Below are positions 38,291 to 46,525 of a stretch of 64,000 nucleotides of DNA, piece by piece. The number at the start of each line of letters is the position of its first letter. Position 1 is the first letter of the stretch. This DNA is from Paenibacillus xylanexedens. GTDB lineage: Bacteria; Bacillota; Bacilli; Paenibacillales; Paenibacillaceae. Location of the stretch: positions 1,612,001-1,676,000 of the forward strand of contig NZ_CP018620.1 of NCBI RefSeq assembly GCF_001908275.1. The letters run 5' to 3'. The notes under the pieces were generated by a model. It did not search any database. It saw only the letters and a list, made by a program, of their open reading frames with translations, and was not told the origin of the DNA. The translations under genes and the position numbers were made by a program.

Positions 38291-38524
38291 ATGGATAAAC
38301 AAACAGAATTGACGCGGAAGCTGTTACTGAACAGCAACTCCCGTGGAGTCGTGGACGAGGTTGTATCCTTTGAAGAGAACCTGGAGGATACGGAGTATGC
38401 AGAAGAACTGACAGATGGCAATTTGAAGGGAAGAAGTTTCTGGGACAATAGTGATTCGGGTCATGAGCATGAGTGGAATGGACGGGTGGAGACCCACGAG
38501 ATGTTCCGTAGAAGCTACGAATAA
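38291..38524 (+). CDS. Small acidic protein, 77 residues, unknown
   Basis: ATG 38291 has GGAG ten bases upstream; an in-frame GTG at 38282 sits too close to it. The protein is acidic and hydrophilic (VVDEVVSFEENLEDTEYAEEL in the middle), with no membrane segment, and ends HEMFRRSYE. No family recognised. A terminator follows 40 bases on, so it appears to be its own unit. Confidence 0.6.
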   Translation: MDKQTELTRKLLLNSNSRGVVDEVVSFEENLEDTEYAEELTDGNLKGRSFWDNSDSGHEHEWNGRVETHEMFRRSYE

Positions 38525-38565
38525 CGATCCTGCAACACTTGGTTTGAATTCCAAATGATATCCGG

Positions 38566-38596
38566 GCCAGCTGTCATCAGCGTGGCTCATTTTTTT
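38566..38596 (+). terminator. Rho-independent terminator after the 77-residue gene
   Basis: GCCAGCTG/CAGCGTGGC stem (one mismatch) followed by a run of seven T. Confidence 0.75.
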
Positions 38597-38656
38597 GTGC
38601 TTATTATCCGATAAAATGTAGATTGGTAGTCGACGTAGAAAGGGTTCTTACTTACG

Positions 38657-38685
38657 TTGACTTGAAGGTTACGGGATGATAATAT
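38657..38685 (+). promoter_or_regulatory. Sigma-A promoter of the S33-type hydrolase gene
   Basis: TTGACT (38657-38662) and TAATAT (38680-38685) with a 17-base spacer, 94 bases before the start codon. Confidence 0.55.
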
Positions 38686-38778
38686 ATGAATAACATCTTA
38701 ATACACACTAAACTTATCGGATTATATATATTTAATAAATGGAAGTTAACAGGCTAAGCGTGGAAAGGGGAAATCGGT

Positions 38779-39609
38779 ATGGAACGTCAGATCAGTATCC
38801 GTCATGGACAGGAAGAATTAACAGCCACGATTCATTATCCGGTCGTGAAAGATATCAAGGAGGAGAAGAGTCAGCAGCGAGTACCTCTGGCAGTCATCTG
38901 CCACGGCTTCGTTGGTAGCCGGATCGGCGTGGACCGTTTGTTTGTAAAGACTGCACGGGAGCTGGCTGAAGACGGTTATCTGGTCCTGCGTTTCGATTAT
39001 ATCGGTTGCGGAGAGAGCAGCGGGGAGTACGGAGCGGAGGGACTGGAGTCCATGGTGCTGCAGACCCGTTCGGTGCTGGACTACGCGGTGAATTGCAGTG
39101 ATGTAGATCCTACGCGTGTTACGCTGATTGGTCATAGTCTGGGTGGTGCCGTTGCATTGCTAACTGCTGTACGTGACAAACGTGTCAAAAACCTGGTTAT
39201 GTGGTCCTCCGTGGGTTATCCATTCAATGATATCGTGAAGATTACGGGACGGGAAGTATACGATGAAGGCGTGAAGCTGGGTGCGGCTGATTATCTGGGA
39301 TACAAATTCACACCGACGTTCTTCGAGTCTCTTGCTGAACAACAGCCATTCCAGGAAGCAGTTAAGTTTAGCGGAGATGTACTCGTCGTGCATGGCACGT
39401 CAGATGAGATTATTCCTGTAGACTACGCATTCCTGTATCAAAAGGTATTCTGGATGCGCCAAGAGGGCCGCTGTGACAAGGAGATCATCTTCCAGGGCGA
39501 TCACACCTTCTCTTCAGGTAAAGAGCGGGAACAGCTAATTACGCGTACCAGAGAGTGGCTGGGCGAACGTCAGAAGATCGAGCAGGATTGGCAGCACTGG
39601 ATGATATAA
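38779..39609 (+). CDS. Alpha/beta hydrolase (serine aminopeptidase S33 / feruloyl-esterase-like)
   Basis: 276 residues. PLAVICHGFVGSRIGVDRLF is the oxyanion region, RFDYIGCGESSG the second typical loop, TLIGHSLGGAVAL the nucleophile elbow, VVHGTSDEIIPVDYA the catalytic Asp, and FQGDHTFSS the His. This layout matches bacterial cinnamoyl or feruloyl esterases of the S33/BAAT group. No signal peptide, so it acts in the cytoplasm, perhaps on imported esters. AAAGGGGAA lies before the ATG. Substrate not known. Confidence 0.85.
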   Translation: MERQISIRHGQEELTATIHYPVVKDIKEEKSQQRVPLAVICHGFVGSRIGVDRLFVKTARELAEDGYLVLRFDYIGCGESSGEYGAEGLESMVLQTRSVLDYAVNCSDVDPTRVTLIGHSLGGAVALLTAVRDKRVKNLVMWSSVGYPFNDIVKITGREVYDEGVKLGAADYLGYKFTPTFFESLAEQQPFQEAVKFSGDVLVVHGTSDEIIPVDYAFLYQKVFWMRQEGRCDKEIIFQGDHTFSSGKEREQLITRTREWLGERQKIEQDWQHWMI

Positions 39610-39712
39610 GTGGCAGGATTACAACTGTTTGGGGATGTCAGCTTGGAAAAGCGCCTTCTTAAGGGTAAAATAGAGGAGTAAGCATTCTATTCGTGTCTGG
39701 AGGTTGGCAGCA

Positions 39713-40498
39713 ATGACATTACCCGCACTTTTCATTGCGCATGGTTCTCCCGCTCTGGCGGTGGAGAGCAATGACTACACTCACTTCTTGAACCAGCTTG
39801 GAGACAGGCTGCCGGCTCCGAAAGCCATTGTCGTATTTACGGCGCATTGGGATTGTCCTGAACCGTCCGTGACGATGGATGATACACATCAGACCTTGCA
39901 TGATTTTTACGGATTTCCTTCTACGATGTATACGATGGAATACTCTGCATCTGGGCAGCCAGATTTAGCGAACGAGATATGTGCTTTGTTCACCCGCAGC
40001 AATCTGGCACATCAGCCGATTCGTGGCCGAGGGTTGGATCATGGCGTATGGGTACCGTTGCTCCATATGTATCCCGAGGCTAATATCCCTGTGATTGCTG
40101 TATCTGTAGACTCGCTGCGTACGCCGCAGGAACAGTATGATATTGGCCGAATGCTGGAACAGCTGCGGCATGATGATGTGTTAATCATTGGCAGCGGTGG
40201 AACGGTTCACAATTTGCGATTGCTGGGCAATACGGATGAACCGCAAGAGTGGGCGGTGGAATTTGATAACTGGATCGGGGAGCGCTTGCAGCATTGGAAC
40301 ACAAGAGAACTGTTTCAATATGAGAAAAAAGCCCCTCATGCACGCACGGCAGTTCCGTCGTATGGTACAGAACACATTGCACCTTTGTTCTACGCCATGG
40401 GTACAGCGGATATGTCCCGATCAGCGAAGCGTCTATTCCAGTCTTACCCTTACGGAACGCTCAGTTTGAACTGCTGGCAGTTTGGAGACGGCGTGTAA
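39713..40498 (+). CDS. Class III extradiol dioxygenase (LigB/4,5-DOPA dioxygenase family)
   Basis: 261 residues from ATG 39713 behind GGAGG. LFIAHGSPALAVESNDYTHFL at the N-terminus has the metal His in AHGSP; FTAHWDCP carries a second His, GRGLDHGVWVPLLHMYPEAN a third, and SGGTVHNLRLL the fourth region. These match the zinc- or iron-dependent DODA/YgiD group, which opens catechol-type rings. It has no obvious operon partner; a strong terminator follows. The true substrate is not predictable. Confidence 0.88.
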   Translation: MTLPALFIAHGSPALAVESNDYTHFLNQLGDRLPAPKAIVVFTAHWDCPEPSVTMDDTHQTLHDFYGFPSTMYTMEYSASGQPDLANEICALFTRSNLAHQPIRGRGLDHGVWVPLLHMYPEANIPVIAVSVDSLRTPQEQYDIGRMLEQLRHDDVLIIGSGGTVHNLRLLGNTDEPQEWAVEFDNWIGERLQHWNTRELFQYEKKAPHARTAVPSYGTEHIAPLFYAMGTADMSRSAKRLFQSYPYGTLSLNCWQFGDGV

Positions 40499-40597
40499 CT
40501 TGGAACAGACAACAGCCTGATTATGGTGCTTGAAGCCAGTTTGGTACGCATAACATAACGTGTATTAATGCATACAATTACAATATATAAACAAAAG

Positions 40598-40639
40598 AAG
40601 GTTACTGTACACCCTTGAAGGGCTACAGTAACCTTTTTT
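40598..40639 (+). terminator. Terminator, bidirectional
   Basis: AAGGTTACTGTA (40598-40609) pairs with TACAGTAACCTT, with TTTTTT on the plus strand and TTCTTTTG on the minus strand. It serves the convergent genes ending at 40498 and 40671. Confidence 0.85.
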
Positions 40640-40670
40640 CAATATGAGGACTTATTCATGCAATAGATCT

Positions 40671-40883
40671 TTATTTGCGGATTTCGAACAATTCACAGTC
40701 TGTACGCGAATGATAAGCGAGCTCACTGACACTGGATTGTACTACTACGGTGTTGCTGTCAAAACGGATAATGATGCCACCGGAGTCAATCTGGTGATTA
40801 TCTTTAAAAACTCGAACCTTATACTTCATATTCATGGCTTCCTGGAAGTCCGCATCGGTCTCGAGACGTCGCTGGGTCGGCAT
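40671..40883 (-). CDS. Small conserved-looking protein, 70 residues, unknown
   Basis: I use ATG 40883 (MPTQRRLETDADFQEAMNM) behind AAAGGAG; the longer frame from 40946 adds residues without a ribosome site. The sequence continues MKYKVRVFKDNHQIDSGGI then IRFDSNTVVVQSSVSELAYH, suggesting a small beta-rich domain. No signal peptide or membrane span. No family recognised. Confidence 0.65.
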   Translation of the reverse strand: MPTQRRLETDADFQEAMNMKYKVRVFKDNHQIDSGGIIIRFDSNTVVVQSSVSELAYHSRTDCELFEIRK

Positions 40884-40978
40884 ATCGTGTACTCCTTTGA
40901 AGTTCAACTTTATTTCATCATAATACGATTTTCTGTGGATGGGCAAGTCAGTCGGGCATTCGGGCTGATTTTGAAAAG

Positions 40979-41016
40979 TAAAAAGCCCTGCTCTCCAGGG
41001 GGATTGGGAGCAGGGC
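40979..41016 (-). terminator. Rho-independent terminator of the doxX gene
   Basis: On the minus strand GCCCTGCTC pairs with GAGCAGGGC and TTTTTAC follows, 23 bases after the stop. Confidence 0.85.
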
Positions 41017-41038
41017 CGAGAATTCTATGAATGATTGT

Positions 41039-41581
41039 TTAAGCTGTTTTTTGAGTAGGGCTAATCGTTGGTGTGTCTTTAGGAAGATTTCCTTTGTTGT
41101 TACGAGTGAACAATCCGCGAAGGTAAGGCAGTACCCAGTGATCCAGACCGATTTTACCTGCATTTGCACCAGCAACGACAAGGAAGATTTCCATTACAAC
41201 CAGTTGAGCATTCGTGCTTACTGTCCCCGAGAAGAGGAACGCGAAGTTCATGACCATAGCCATCAGTGCTGCTAGTGTAGTGAAGCAACCGAGGATGAGA
41301 CCCAAACCTACAAGGAATTCACCCAATGGGATAACGAAGTCGAAGAGTCCTGCGTTTGGTACTGCGAATTTCTCAAGGAACGTTCCCCACCATGCTTGAA
41401 CTGCTGGATGATCACCCGTTGTTTTTTCCAATGCCCCTGCAAGGAACCCGCCAGCTTCGAATCCGCCAGTCAATTTGCTCCATCCGTGAGTCATCCAATC
41501 ATAACCGATATACACCCGAAGTACTGTCAAAATCCACATTGCTACTTTGTTTTCTCTAAGCCATTGGTTTGTGCTGAACAT
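41039..41581 (-). CDS. DoxX family membrane protein
   Basis: 180 residues from ATG 41581 (MFSTNQWLRENKVAMWILTV) behind GAAGGAGTG; upstream codons in the long frame lack a ribosome site. Four hydrophobic segments: MWILTVLRVYIGYDWMTHGW, FVIPLGEFLVGLGLILG, FTTLAALMAMVMNFAFLFSG and VVMEIFLVVAGANAG. The motif WMTHGWSKLTGG is typical of DoxX/CatD-like proteins. The family includes quinol-linked subunits and B. subtilis CatD, cotranscribed with a catechol dioxygenase. A redox or quinone role is therefore likely but not shown. An 18-bp palindrome lies upstream. Confidence 0.88.
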   Translation of the reverse strand: MFSTNQWLRENKVAMWILTVLRVYIGYDWMTHGWSKLTGGFEAGGFLAGALEKTTGDHPAVQAWWGTFLEKFAVPNAGLFDFVIPLGEFLVGLGLILGCFTTLAALMAMVMNFAFLFSGTVSTNAQLVVMEIFLVVAGANAGKIGLDHWVLPYLRGLFTRNNKGNLPKDTPTISPTQKTA

Positions 41582-41679
41582 ATGAACCACTCCTTCATGG
41601 AATCTAGTGTGTGTTGTTTTTGTTTTTTCTAAGTGATCACCTTTGATGTCTTTATTGTATAGTTCAAAAGTCGTTTTGT

Positions 41680-41697
41680 TTGTGATTAAAATCACAA
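41680..41697. promoter_or_regulatory. Rex/FNR-type palindrome upstream of doxX
   Basis: TTGTGATTAAAATCACAA is symmetric except for its two central bases and fits both the Rex half-sites TTGTGA-N6-TCACAA and the FNR form TGTGA-N6-TCACA. Direct copies of AGTTCAAA flank it (41661, 41701). It lies about 100 bases upstream of doxX, so it could control that gene in response to NADH or oxygen. Confidence 0.5.
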
Positions 41698-41919
41698 TCT
41701 AGTTCAAATTTTAAGTAAGGTTTGAGAAGTTCACATTTAGGACATATTTTTCTAGCTATATGCTGTTTCAAATGTGAATTTCAAGCTGTATCAAGGCCTT
41801 CTAGGCGGAGACAAATCGGATAGGGTGTGATTAAATGGAAAGAAATACGTGAAATGGTTGCCCACATGAGACATATATCACAACTTAGAACCAGGCCATA
41901 TCGTTCAGGAGGTCCTATA

Positions 41920-42993
41920 TTGAAGCTTTTTAAATGGAACAAAGCAGCATCGGCTGCATCTCTGTTTATTCTCTCATTAAGTCTTGTTGCCTGCCAAAAC
42001 CAGGAGGTGGCACAGATGCCAGTTCAGCCAGAACCGACACCTGCACCTGTACAAGAAGAACACGTGGAGGAATCCAACACGTCTCTCTATACAGCACCTC
42101 TGACGGGTCTGCCTGTAGATGAAGCGATTACGCGTCGACCACTCGCCGTAATGATTAATAATGCACCCGCAGCTCGGCCCCAATCGGGTCTAAGTTCAGC
42201 CGATATCATTCTTGAAGTTCTCGCTGAGGGAGGCATTACCCGTTTCATAGCCATCTTCCAGAGTGGAGGCGGTGCGGAGACGGTTGGACCCGTTCGCAGT
42301 ATACGTCCATATCTAATTGAGCTCGGCGAGAGTTATGATGGGGTACTTGTTCACGCCGGAGGCAGTCCGGAGGCGTATTCCATTTTGCAAAGGCAGCAGA
42401 AACAGCATATGGATGAAATCTCGAATGGTGGACCTTACTTCTGGCGTTCCTCGGATCGTAAAGCCCCACATAATCTGTATACTTCAGCGGACAAGCTGAG
42501 AGAAGGGTCAGACATCAAGGGTTATAGCCATGATTTCAAGTCGCCGGTATACAACTATAACGAAGAAGGCGCGACATCCGCAGGAGAGGCAGTGAAGCAA
42601 TTCGATATCCATTATTTATTGGATAGTTACCGGGTGACGTATGATTATGATGAAGTTAGCGGACGATATATGAGAATGGTGAATGGCAAGGCAGATCAGG
42701 ATCTGGATAATGGGACTCAACTTGGTGCAGCGAACATCATTGTGGCAGGTGCAGATCACAAGGTGCTCGATAGTGTAGGTCGGTTGTCCGTTAATTTGGA
42801 ACAGGGCGGGGAAGCCATGCTTTTTCAAAAGGGCAAGATGATTCGTGGGCAGTGGGTGAAGAAGCAGGGGGACATTATACGGTTTGTTCAGGGTGGCAGT
42901 GAAGTTGCTCTTGTGCCGGGTAAAACCTTTATCAGCATTGTTCCTAACCAACCTGAATTTTCCAGTCATGTGAAGCTGGCTGTGCAGCAATAA
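41920..42993 (+). CDS. yerB: DUF3048 lipoprotein (YerB family)
   Basis: 357 residues from TTG 41920, eight bases after GGAGG. This start gives a lipoprotein signal (KLFKWNKAASAASLFILSLS, then LVAC with Cys25 as the lipidated residue); the longer frame from 41827 would bury it. After a Pro/Glu linker comes PLTGLPVDEAITRRPLAVMI with NN-APAARPQSGLSSADIILE, then GGITRFIAIFQS and GPVRSIRPYLIELG, the DUF3048 N-terminal domain, and the C-terminal domain to the end (SIVPNQPEFSSHV). Membrane-anchored outside the cell. Function unknown. In B. subtilis it sits next to yerC near the pur operon. Confidence 0.9.
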   Translation: MKLFKWNKAASAASLFILSLSLVACQNQEVAQMPVQPEPTPAPVQEEHVEESNTSLYTAPLTGLPVDEAITRRPLAVMINNAPAARPQSGLSSADIILEVLAEGGITRFIAIFQSGGGAETVGPVRSIRPYLIELGESYDGVLVHAGGSPEAYSILQRQQKQHMDEISNGGPYFWRSSDRKAPHNLYTSADKLREGSDIKGYSHDFKSPVYNYNEEGATSAGEAVKQFDIHYLLDSYRVTYDYDEVSGRYMRMVNGKADQDLDNGTQLGAANIIVAGADHKVLDSVGRLSVNLEQGGEAMLFQKGKMIRGQWVKKQGDIIRFVQGGSEVALVPGKTFISIVPNQPEFSSHVKLAVQQ

Positions 42994-43110
42994 AAGGATG
43001 TAATGAAAGAAAACAATGAAACATGTACTCATTTTGTCGTCGAAATGGCATTATATTTGTCTTTAGCGTGAAAAGTAGAATCGTGTCGATTTTGAATTTT
43101 GATGTCGAAT

Positions 43111-43127
43111 TGTAAACGCAGTGTAAA
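43111..43127 (-). promoter_or_regulatory. Possible Pho box before the phosphate transport genes
   Basis: TGTAAA repeats at 43111 and 43122, 11 bases apart; on the minus strand this is TTTACA-N5-TTTACA, the PhoP direct-repeat pattern. Only two repeats are seen and the orientation is opposite to the genes, so confidence is low. The rest of 42994-43310 shows a possible promoter (TTTGTA, 16 bases, TATGAT near 43218-43240). Confidence 0.25.
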
Positions 43128-43310
43128 ATCTTGACTTGAATTTACCATTATTCCAAATAATTAAGATTCATTTCAGATTAATGTGATAAGAATATAAAAA
43201 AGGATCACACCTTTTGTACAAACCATGAAACAAATATGATAAGATATCAAAGGTTGTCATTTCATGTTTCATCGGTTGTCGGCAATTTTTCTCGTAAAGG
43301 GGATAGAGCT

Positions 43311-43931
43311 ATGAAGCTTAAGAAGAAGAAGGATATATTTTTTGAGACACTGGAGAATATGGCAGATACGGTTGTTCAAGCGGCAGATTATTTCTCCCAG
43401 CATGTTTCCAACCTTCAGGATGTGACTCTTTTTGCTAATGAAATGAAGAAGTACGAGTCGAAATGTGATGATTATGTGCATACGATCATTACAGAACTCA
43501 ACAAAACATTTATCACGCCGATCGAACGCGATGATATTATGGAGCTGACAACAACACTTGATGACGTATTGGACGGACTCGAAGCAACGGCTTCCCGTTT
43601 CTATATGTACCAACTGACAGATCCAGATGATGAGTTCGTCATACAGTTTGCTGAAATTTTGCGCCAATCGGCTTACGAAATTCAGAAGGCGATCCATCTG
43701 CTGTCCCAGAAAAAATTGCTCGCGATCCGTGAGTACACCATTCGTTTGAATGATCTGGAAAACCAAGGCGACGAAGTGCTGCGCATGTGTATCAAACATC
43801 TCTTCGCTACCGTGTCTGATCCGATTGAACTGATCAAGCGTAAGGAAATTTACGAACGTCTTGAGACAACAACGGATGCTTGTGAAGACGTGGCGAACGT
43901 GCTTGAATCCATCATTATGCGTAATTCTTAA
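43311..43931 (+). CDS. PhoU-like Pit accessory protein (DUF47)
   Basis: 206 residues from ATG 43311 behind AAAGGGGAT. All-helical, with two PhoU-like repeats: YESKCDDYVHTIITELNKTFITPIERDDI (residues about 48-77) and NQGDEVLRMCIKHLFATV. DUF47 proteins are usually encoded just before a Pit transporter and are thought to control it. The gap to pit is only 14 bases, so one operon. Confidence 0.9.
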   Translation: MKLKKKKDIFFETLENMADTVVQAADYFSQHVSNLQDVTLFANEMKKYESKCDDYVHTIITELNKTFITPIERDDIMELTTTLDDVLDGLEATASRFYMYQLTDPDDEFVIQFAEILRQSAYEIQKAIHLLSQKKLLAIREYTIRLNDLENQGDEVLRMCIKHLFATVSDPIELIKRKEIYERLETTTDACEDVANVLESIIMRNS

Positions 43932-43945
43932 GGAGCCAGAGAATA

Positions 43946-44935
43946 ATGGAAACAACGATTTGGGTATTGGGTATAGTCGTCTTCCTTGCACTGGCGTTTG
44001 ACTTCATCAACGGTTTTCACGACACGGCCAATGCCATTGCGACTTCGGTCTCAACCCGAGCACTGACGCCGCGTCGAGCTATTCTTATGGCAGCGGTGAT
44101 GAACTTTGTCGGTGCGATGATGTTCACAGGCGTTGCGAAGACGATTGGGGGGAGTGTGACCGACCCCACCACGCTGGATAACGGGATAGAGGTCGTCATA
44201 GTCACCTTGATATCAGCGATTATCTGGAACCTGGTTACATGGTGGTTTGGTATTCCGTCTTCTTCCTCACATGCACTTATTGGAGCCCTTGCAGGTGCCG
44301 TGCTCGTTGGCGCAGGATCTGATAAAGTGAAATGGAGCGGATTCATTGATATCGTCGGAGGTTTGCTATTATCACCTCTGATCGCGTTTGCCATCGGTTA
44401 TGTGGTCATGACGATTCTCAAATATATTTTCGCCAAACGCAGTCCGCATAACGTGAACAAAGGTTTCCGTACGGTACAGATTTTCACGGCAGCACTGCAA
44501 GCATTCACGCATGGTACGAATGATGCACAGAAAGCGATGGGTATTATTACGTTTGCTTTGGTTGCAGCAGGTGTGCAGGATAATCTGGATGTTCCGCTGT
44601 GGGTTAAAATCTCAGCAGCAACGGCGATGGCTCTGGGTACATCCATTGGTGGTTGGAAAATCATCAAAACGATGGGTACCAAAATCTTTAAAATTGAACC
44701 GATTAACGGTTTTGCCGCGGATCTGTCAGCTGCATCCGTTATTTTCACAGCAACGTTGCTTCACCTTCCAGTGAGTACAACGCACGCGATCACATCAGCT
44801 ATTCTGGGTGTTGGCTCCGCGAAACGTTTCTCTGCGGTGAAATGGGGACTTGCTGGACGTATTATTATTACGTGGTTCATTACGATTCCGATTACTGGGG
44901 CACTGGCAGGATTATTGTACTGGATTATTTTCTAA
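43946..44935 (+). CDS. pit: Low-affinity inorganic phosphate transporter (PiT family)
   Basis: 329 residues, about ten membrane segments. FDFINGFHDTANAIATSVSTR near the N-terminus and FTHGTNDAQKAMGIITFAL in the second half are the two PiT signatures (GFHDTANA, HGTNDAQK); GIPSSSSHALIGALAGA and LPVSTTHAITSAILGVGSAK are the paired P-type loops. Transports metal-phosphate with protons, by family. AAGGAG lies before the ATG. Second gene of the DUF47-pit operon. Confidence 0.93.
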   Translation: METTIWVLGIVVFLALAFDFINGFHDTANAIATSVSTRALTPRRAILMAAVMNFVGAMMFTGVAKTIGGSVTDPTTLDNGIEVVIVTLISAIIWNLVTWWFGIPSSSSHALIGALAGAVLVGAGSDKVKWSGFIDIVGGLLLSPLIAFAIGYVVMTILKYIFAKRSPHNVNKGFRTVQIFTAALQAFTHGTNDAQKAMGIITFALVAAGVQDNLDVPLWVKISAATAMALGTSIGGWKIIKTMGTKIFKIEPINGFAADLSAASVIFTATLLHLPVSTTHAITSAILGVGSAKRFSAVKWGLAGRIIITWFITIPITGALAGLLYWIIF

Positions 44936-45006
44936 AAAGAGAAGTTATCCCGAACGAATTCGGAGTTACCAGACAATCTGTTCATAACTGTGTGAATATC
45001 GGGATA

Positions 45007-45205
45007 TGTGGATAAATATACAACCAAAATCAAGAGACGCCTGTGCATGAACGTGTGGACAGGCTGGATATGTGGATAGCCATCCGTGGAATGATAAACC
45101 AAAAGAAGATATTCCTGTGGATACAGGGAACTGTGGATAGGGAAATGAGAGAAGCCAACAGGGTTGGCTTTTTTTGTTGTCGAGTTTGAATGCGTCTGTG
45201 GATAT
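45007..45205 (+). other. Cluster of five DnaA-box-like 9-mers
   Basis: TGTGGATAA at 45007 is the perfect reverse complement of the DnaA box TTATCCACA. TGTGGATAG (45071), TGTGGATAC (45116), TGTGGATAG (45132) and TGTGGATAT (45197) each differ only in the last base. All five point the same way within 200 bases between pit and corA. Chromosomal clusters of this kind titrate or relay DnaA in B. subtilis; function here is an inference. Confidence 0.65.
45152..45176 (+). terminator. Rho-independent terminator before corA
   Basis: AAGCCAAC (45152-45159) pairs with GTTGGCTT (45163-45170), then TTTTT. It probably ends the DUF47-pit transcript. Confidence 0.8.
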
Positions 45206-45284
45206 TTTGGACACGTGGGAGACGTACCTATGGTTAAAGTTGTACAATGACGTAAAGATACAGGACAAGGACGTGGTCTAATTT

Positions 45285-46244
45285 ATGATTCGTACACTCG
45301 CCATTACACGAGAACATCAAGTCTCCGTTAACGTACCACTTACACAGCTGGATCTGAACGATTACGCCTGGGTATGGGCCGATTTTAACCAGCCAACGGA
45401 AGAGGAAAGCCGTTTGCTGGATACATATTTTCATTTTCATCCATTAGCCATAGAGGACTGTCTGCATGTATTGCAACGGCCCAAGCTCGATTATTATGAT
45501 AATCTGCAGTTTCTTGTGCTGCATGCACTGAACCCGTCTACACTGGAAGCCGAGGAGGTTGACTTGTTTCTCGGATCAAACTTCCTAGTGTCTTTTCATC
45601 ATGGCGTATTGGAGGAAGTGGATGAAGCGTGGGAACGCTTGTTGCACCATGCACATGAACGAACCATCTGGGCGCGAGGTCCGGTGGCAGCAGCCTATAC
45701 GGTGATGGACAAGCTGGTCGATCATTATTTCCCGTCTCTATTTGCGATTGAGGATGAACTGGCTGAACTGGAGAACCGGGGTGGACAAGAGTCGGTTGAA
45801 GACTTGATGAACCAGGTGTTTGATCTGCGGACTCGATTGCTGAAGCTTAGAAGAACCGTAGTACCGATGCGGGATCTGCTCTATCGGGTGGTGAACTCCC
45901 AGCATGTGCAGCGAACAGGTGAACATACGGCTTATTTTACCGATATCTATGACCACTTGTTGAAGCTGACGGACATGATTGAAGCCGATCGGGAGATGAC
46001 CGCTGACCTGCGCGACAGTTATATTTCCCTGAACTCCAACCGGATGAATCAGATCATGAAGACACTCACGGTGATTACGACTGTATTTATGCCGCTCACA
46101 CTAATCGCGGGTATTTATGGCATGAACTTTGCCTATATGCCTGAGCTTCAATGGAAGTTTGGGTATGGTACGGTGCTGCTGTTAATGTTTGTACTTGGCG
46201 GAAGCATGGTCGCCTGGTTTGTGAAGCGCGGTTGGTTTAAGTAG
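45285..46244 (+). CDS. corA: CorA family Mg2+ transporter
   Basis: 319 residues. The large N-terminal cytoplasmic domain includes HPLAIEDCLHVLQRPKLDYY, the usual CorA signature. The long helix follows (MIEADREMTADLRDSYISLN) and two C-terminal membrane helices: TVITTVFMPLTLIAGIYG with the ion-selectivity motif YGMNF, and GTVLLLMFVLGGSMVAWF. Homopentameric Mg2+ (or Co2+) channel by family. GGACGTGG is a weak ribosome site for ATG 45285. Clusters of DnaA-box-like words lie on both sides of this gene. Confidence 0.93.
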   Translation: MIRTLAITREHQVSVNVPLTQLDLNDYAWVWADFNQPTEEESRLLDTYFHFHPLAIEDCLHVLQRPKLDYYDNLQFLVLHALNPSTLEAEEVDLFLGSNFLVSFHHGVLEEVDEAWERLLHHAHERTIWARGPVAAAYTVMDKLVDHYFPSLFAIEDELAELENRGGQESVEDLMNQVFDLRTRLLKLRRTVVPMRDLLYRVVNSQHVQRTGEHTAYFTDIYDHLLKLTDMIEADREMTADLRDSYISLNSNRMNQIMKTLTVITTVFMPLTLIAGIYGMNFAYMPELQWKFGYGTVLLLMFVLGGSMVAWFVKRGWFK

Positions 46245-46361
46245 AAAATGTTACGCCTTACTGCTCCGTATACAGTTCCATCTTTCGGTGATAAGCGCAC
46301 GCTCTTGCGAGCAGATCATCAGAAGAAGATTGCATAGCTGAAGCAACGTTTGTTACATATG

Positions 46362-46435
46362 AAAAGGGCCACTGGACAAGGGTCTCAGGCAGCAATAACT
46401 GTCGGGAGATGATGTTTGCCAGGTGGCCTTTCTGA
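46362..46435 (+). terminator. Long hairpin terminator after corA
   Basis: AAAAGGGCCACTGG (46362-46375) pairs with CCAGGTGGCCTTT (46419-46431) over a large loop; the T tract is short. Nothing else is seen in 46245-46361. Confidence 0.5.
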
Positions 46436-46462
46436 TTCTTCTATTAGAAGTTTTGAAAAAAT

Positions 46463-46508
46463 GTATCCACATGTGAATAACTATTCCGCTTCAACAAGCT
46501 GTGTATAA
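46463..46508. other. Second group of DnaA-box-like words downstream of corA
   Basis: GTATCCACA (46463-46471), TGTGAATAA (46472-46480) and TGTGTATAA (46500-46508) each match a DnaA box at 8 of 9 positions, within 46 bases. The match is weaker than in the 45007 cluster. Confidence 0.35.
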
Positions 46509-46525
46509 CTTATGATGACTTCCTT

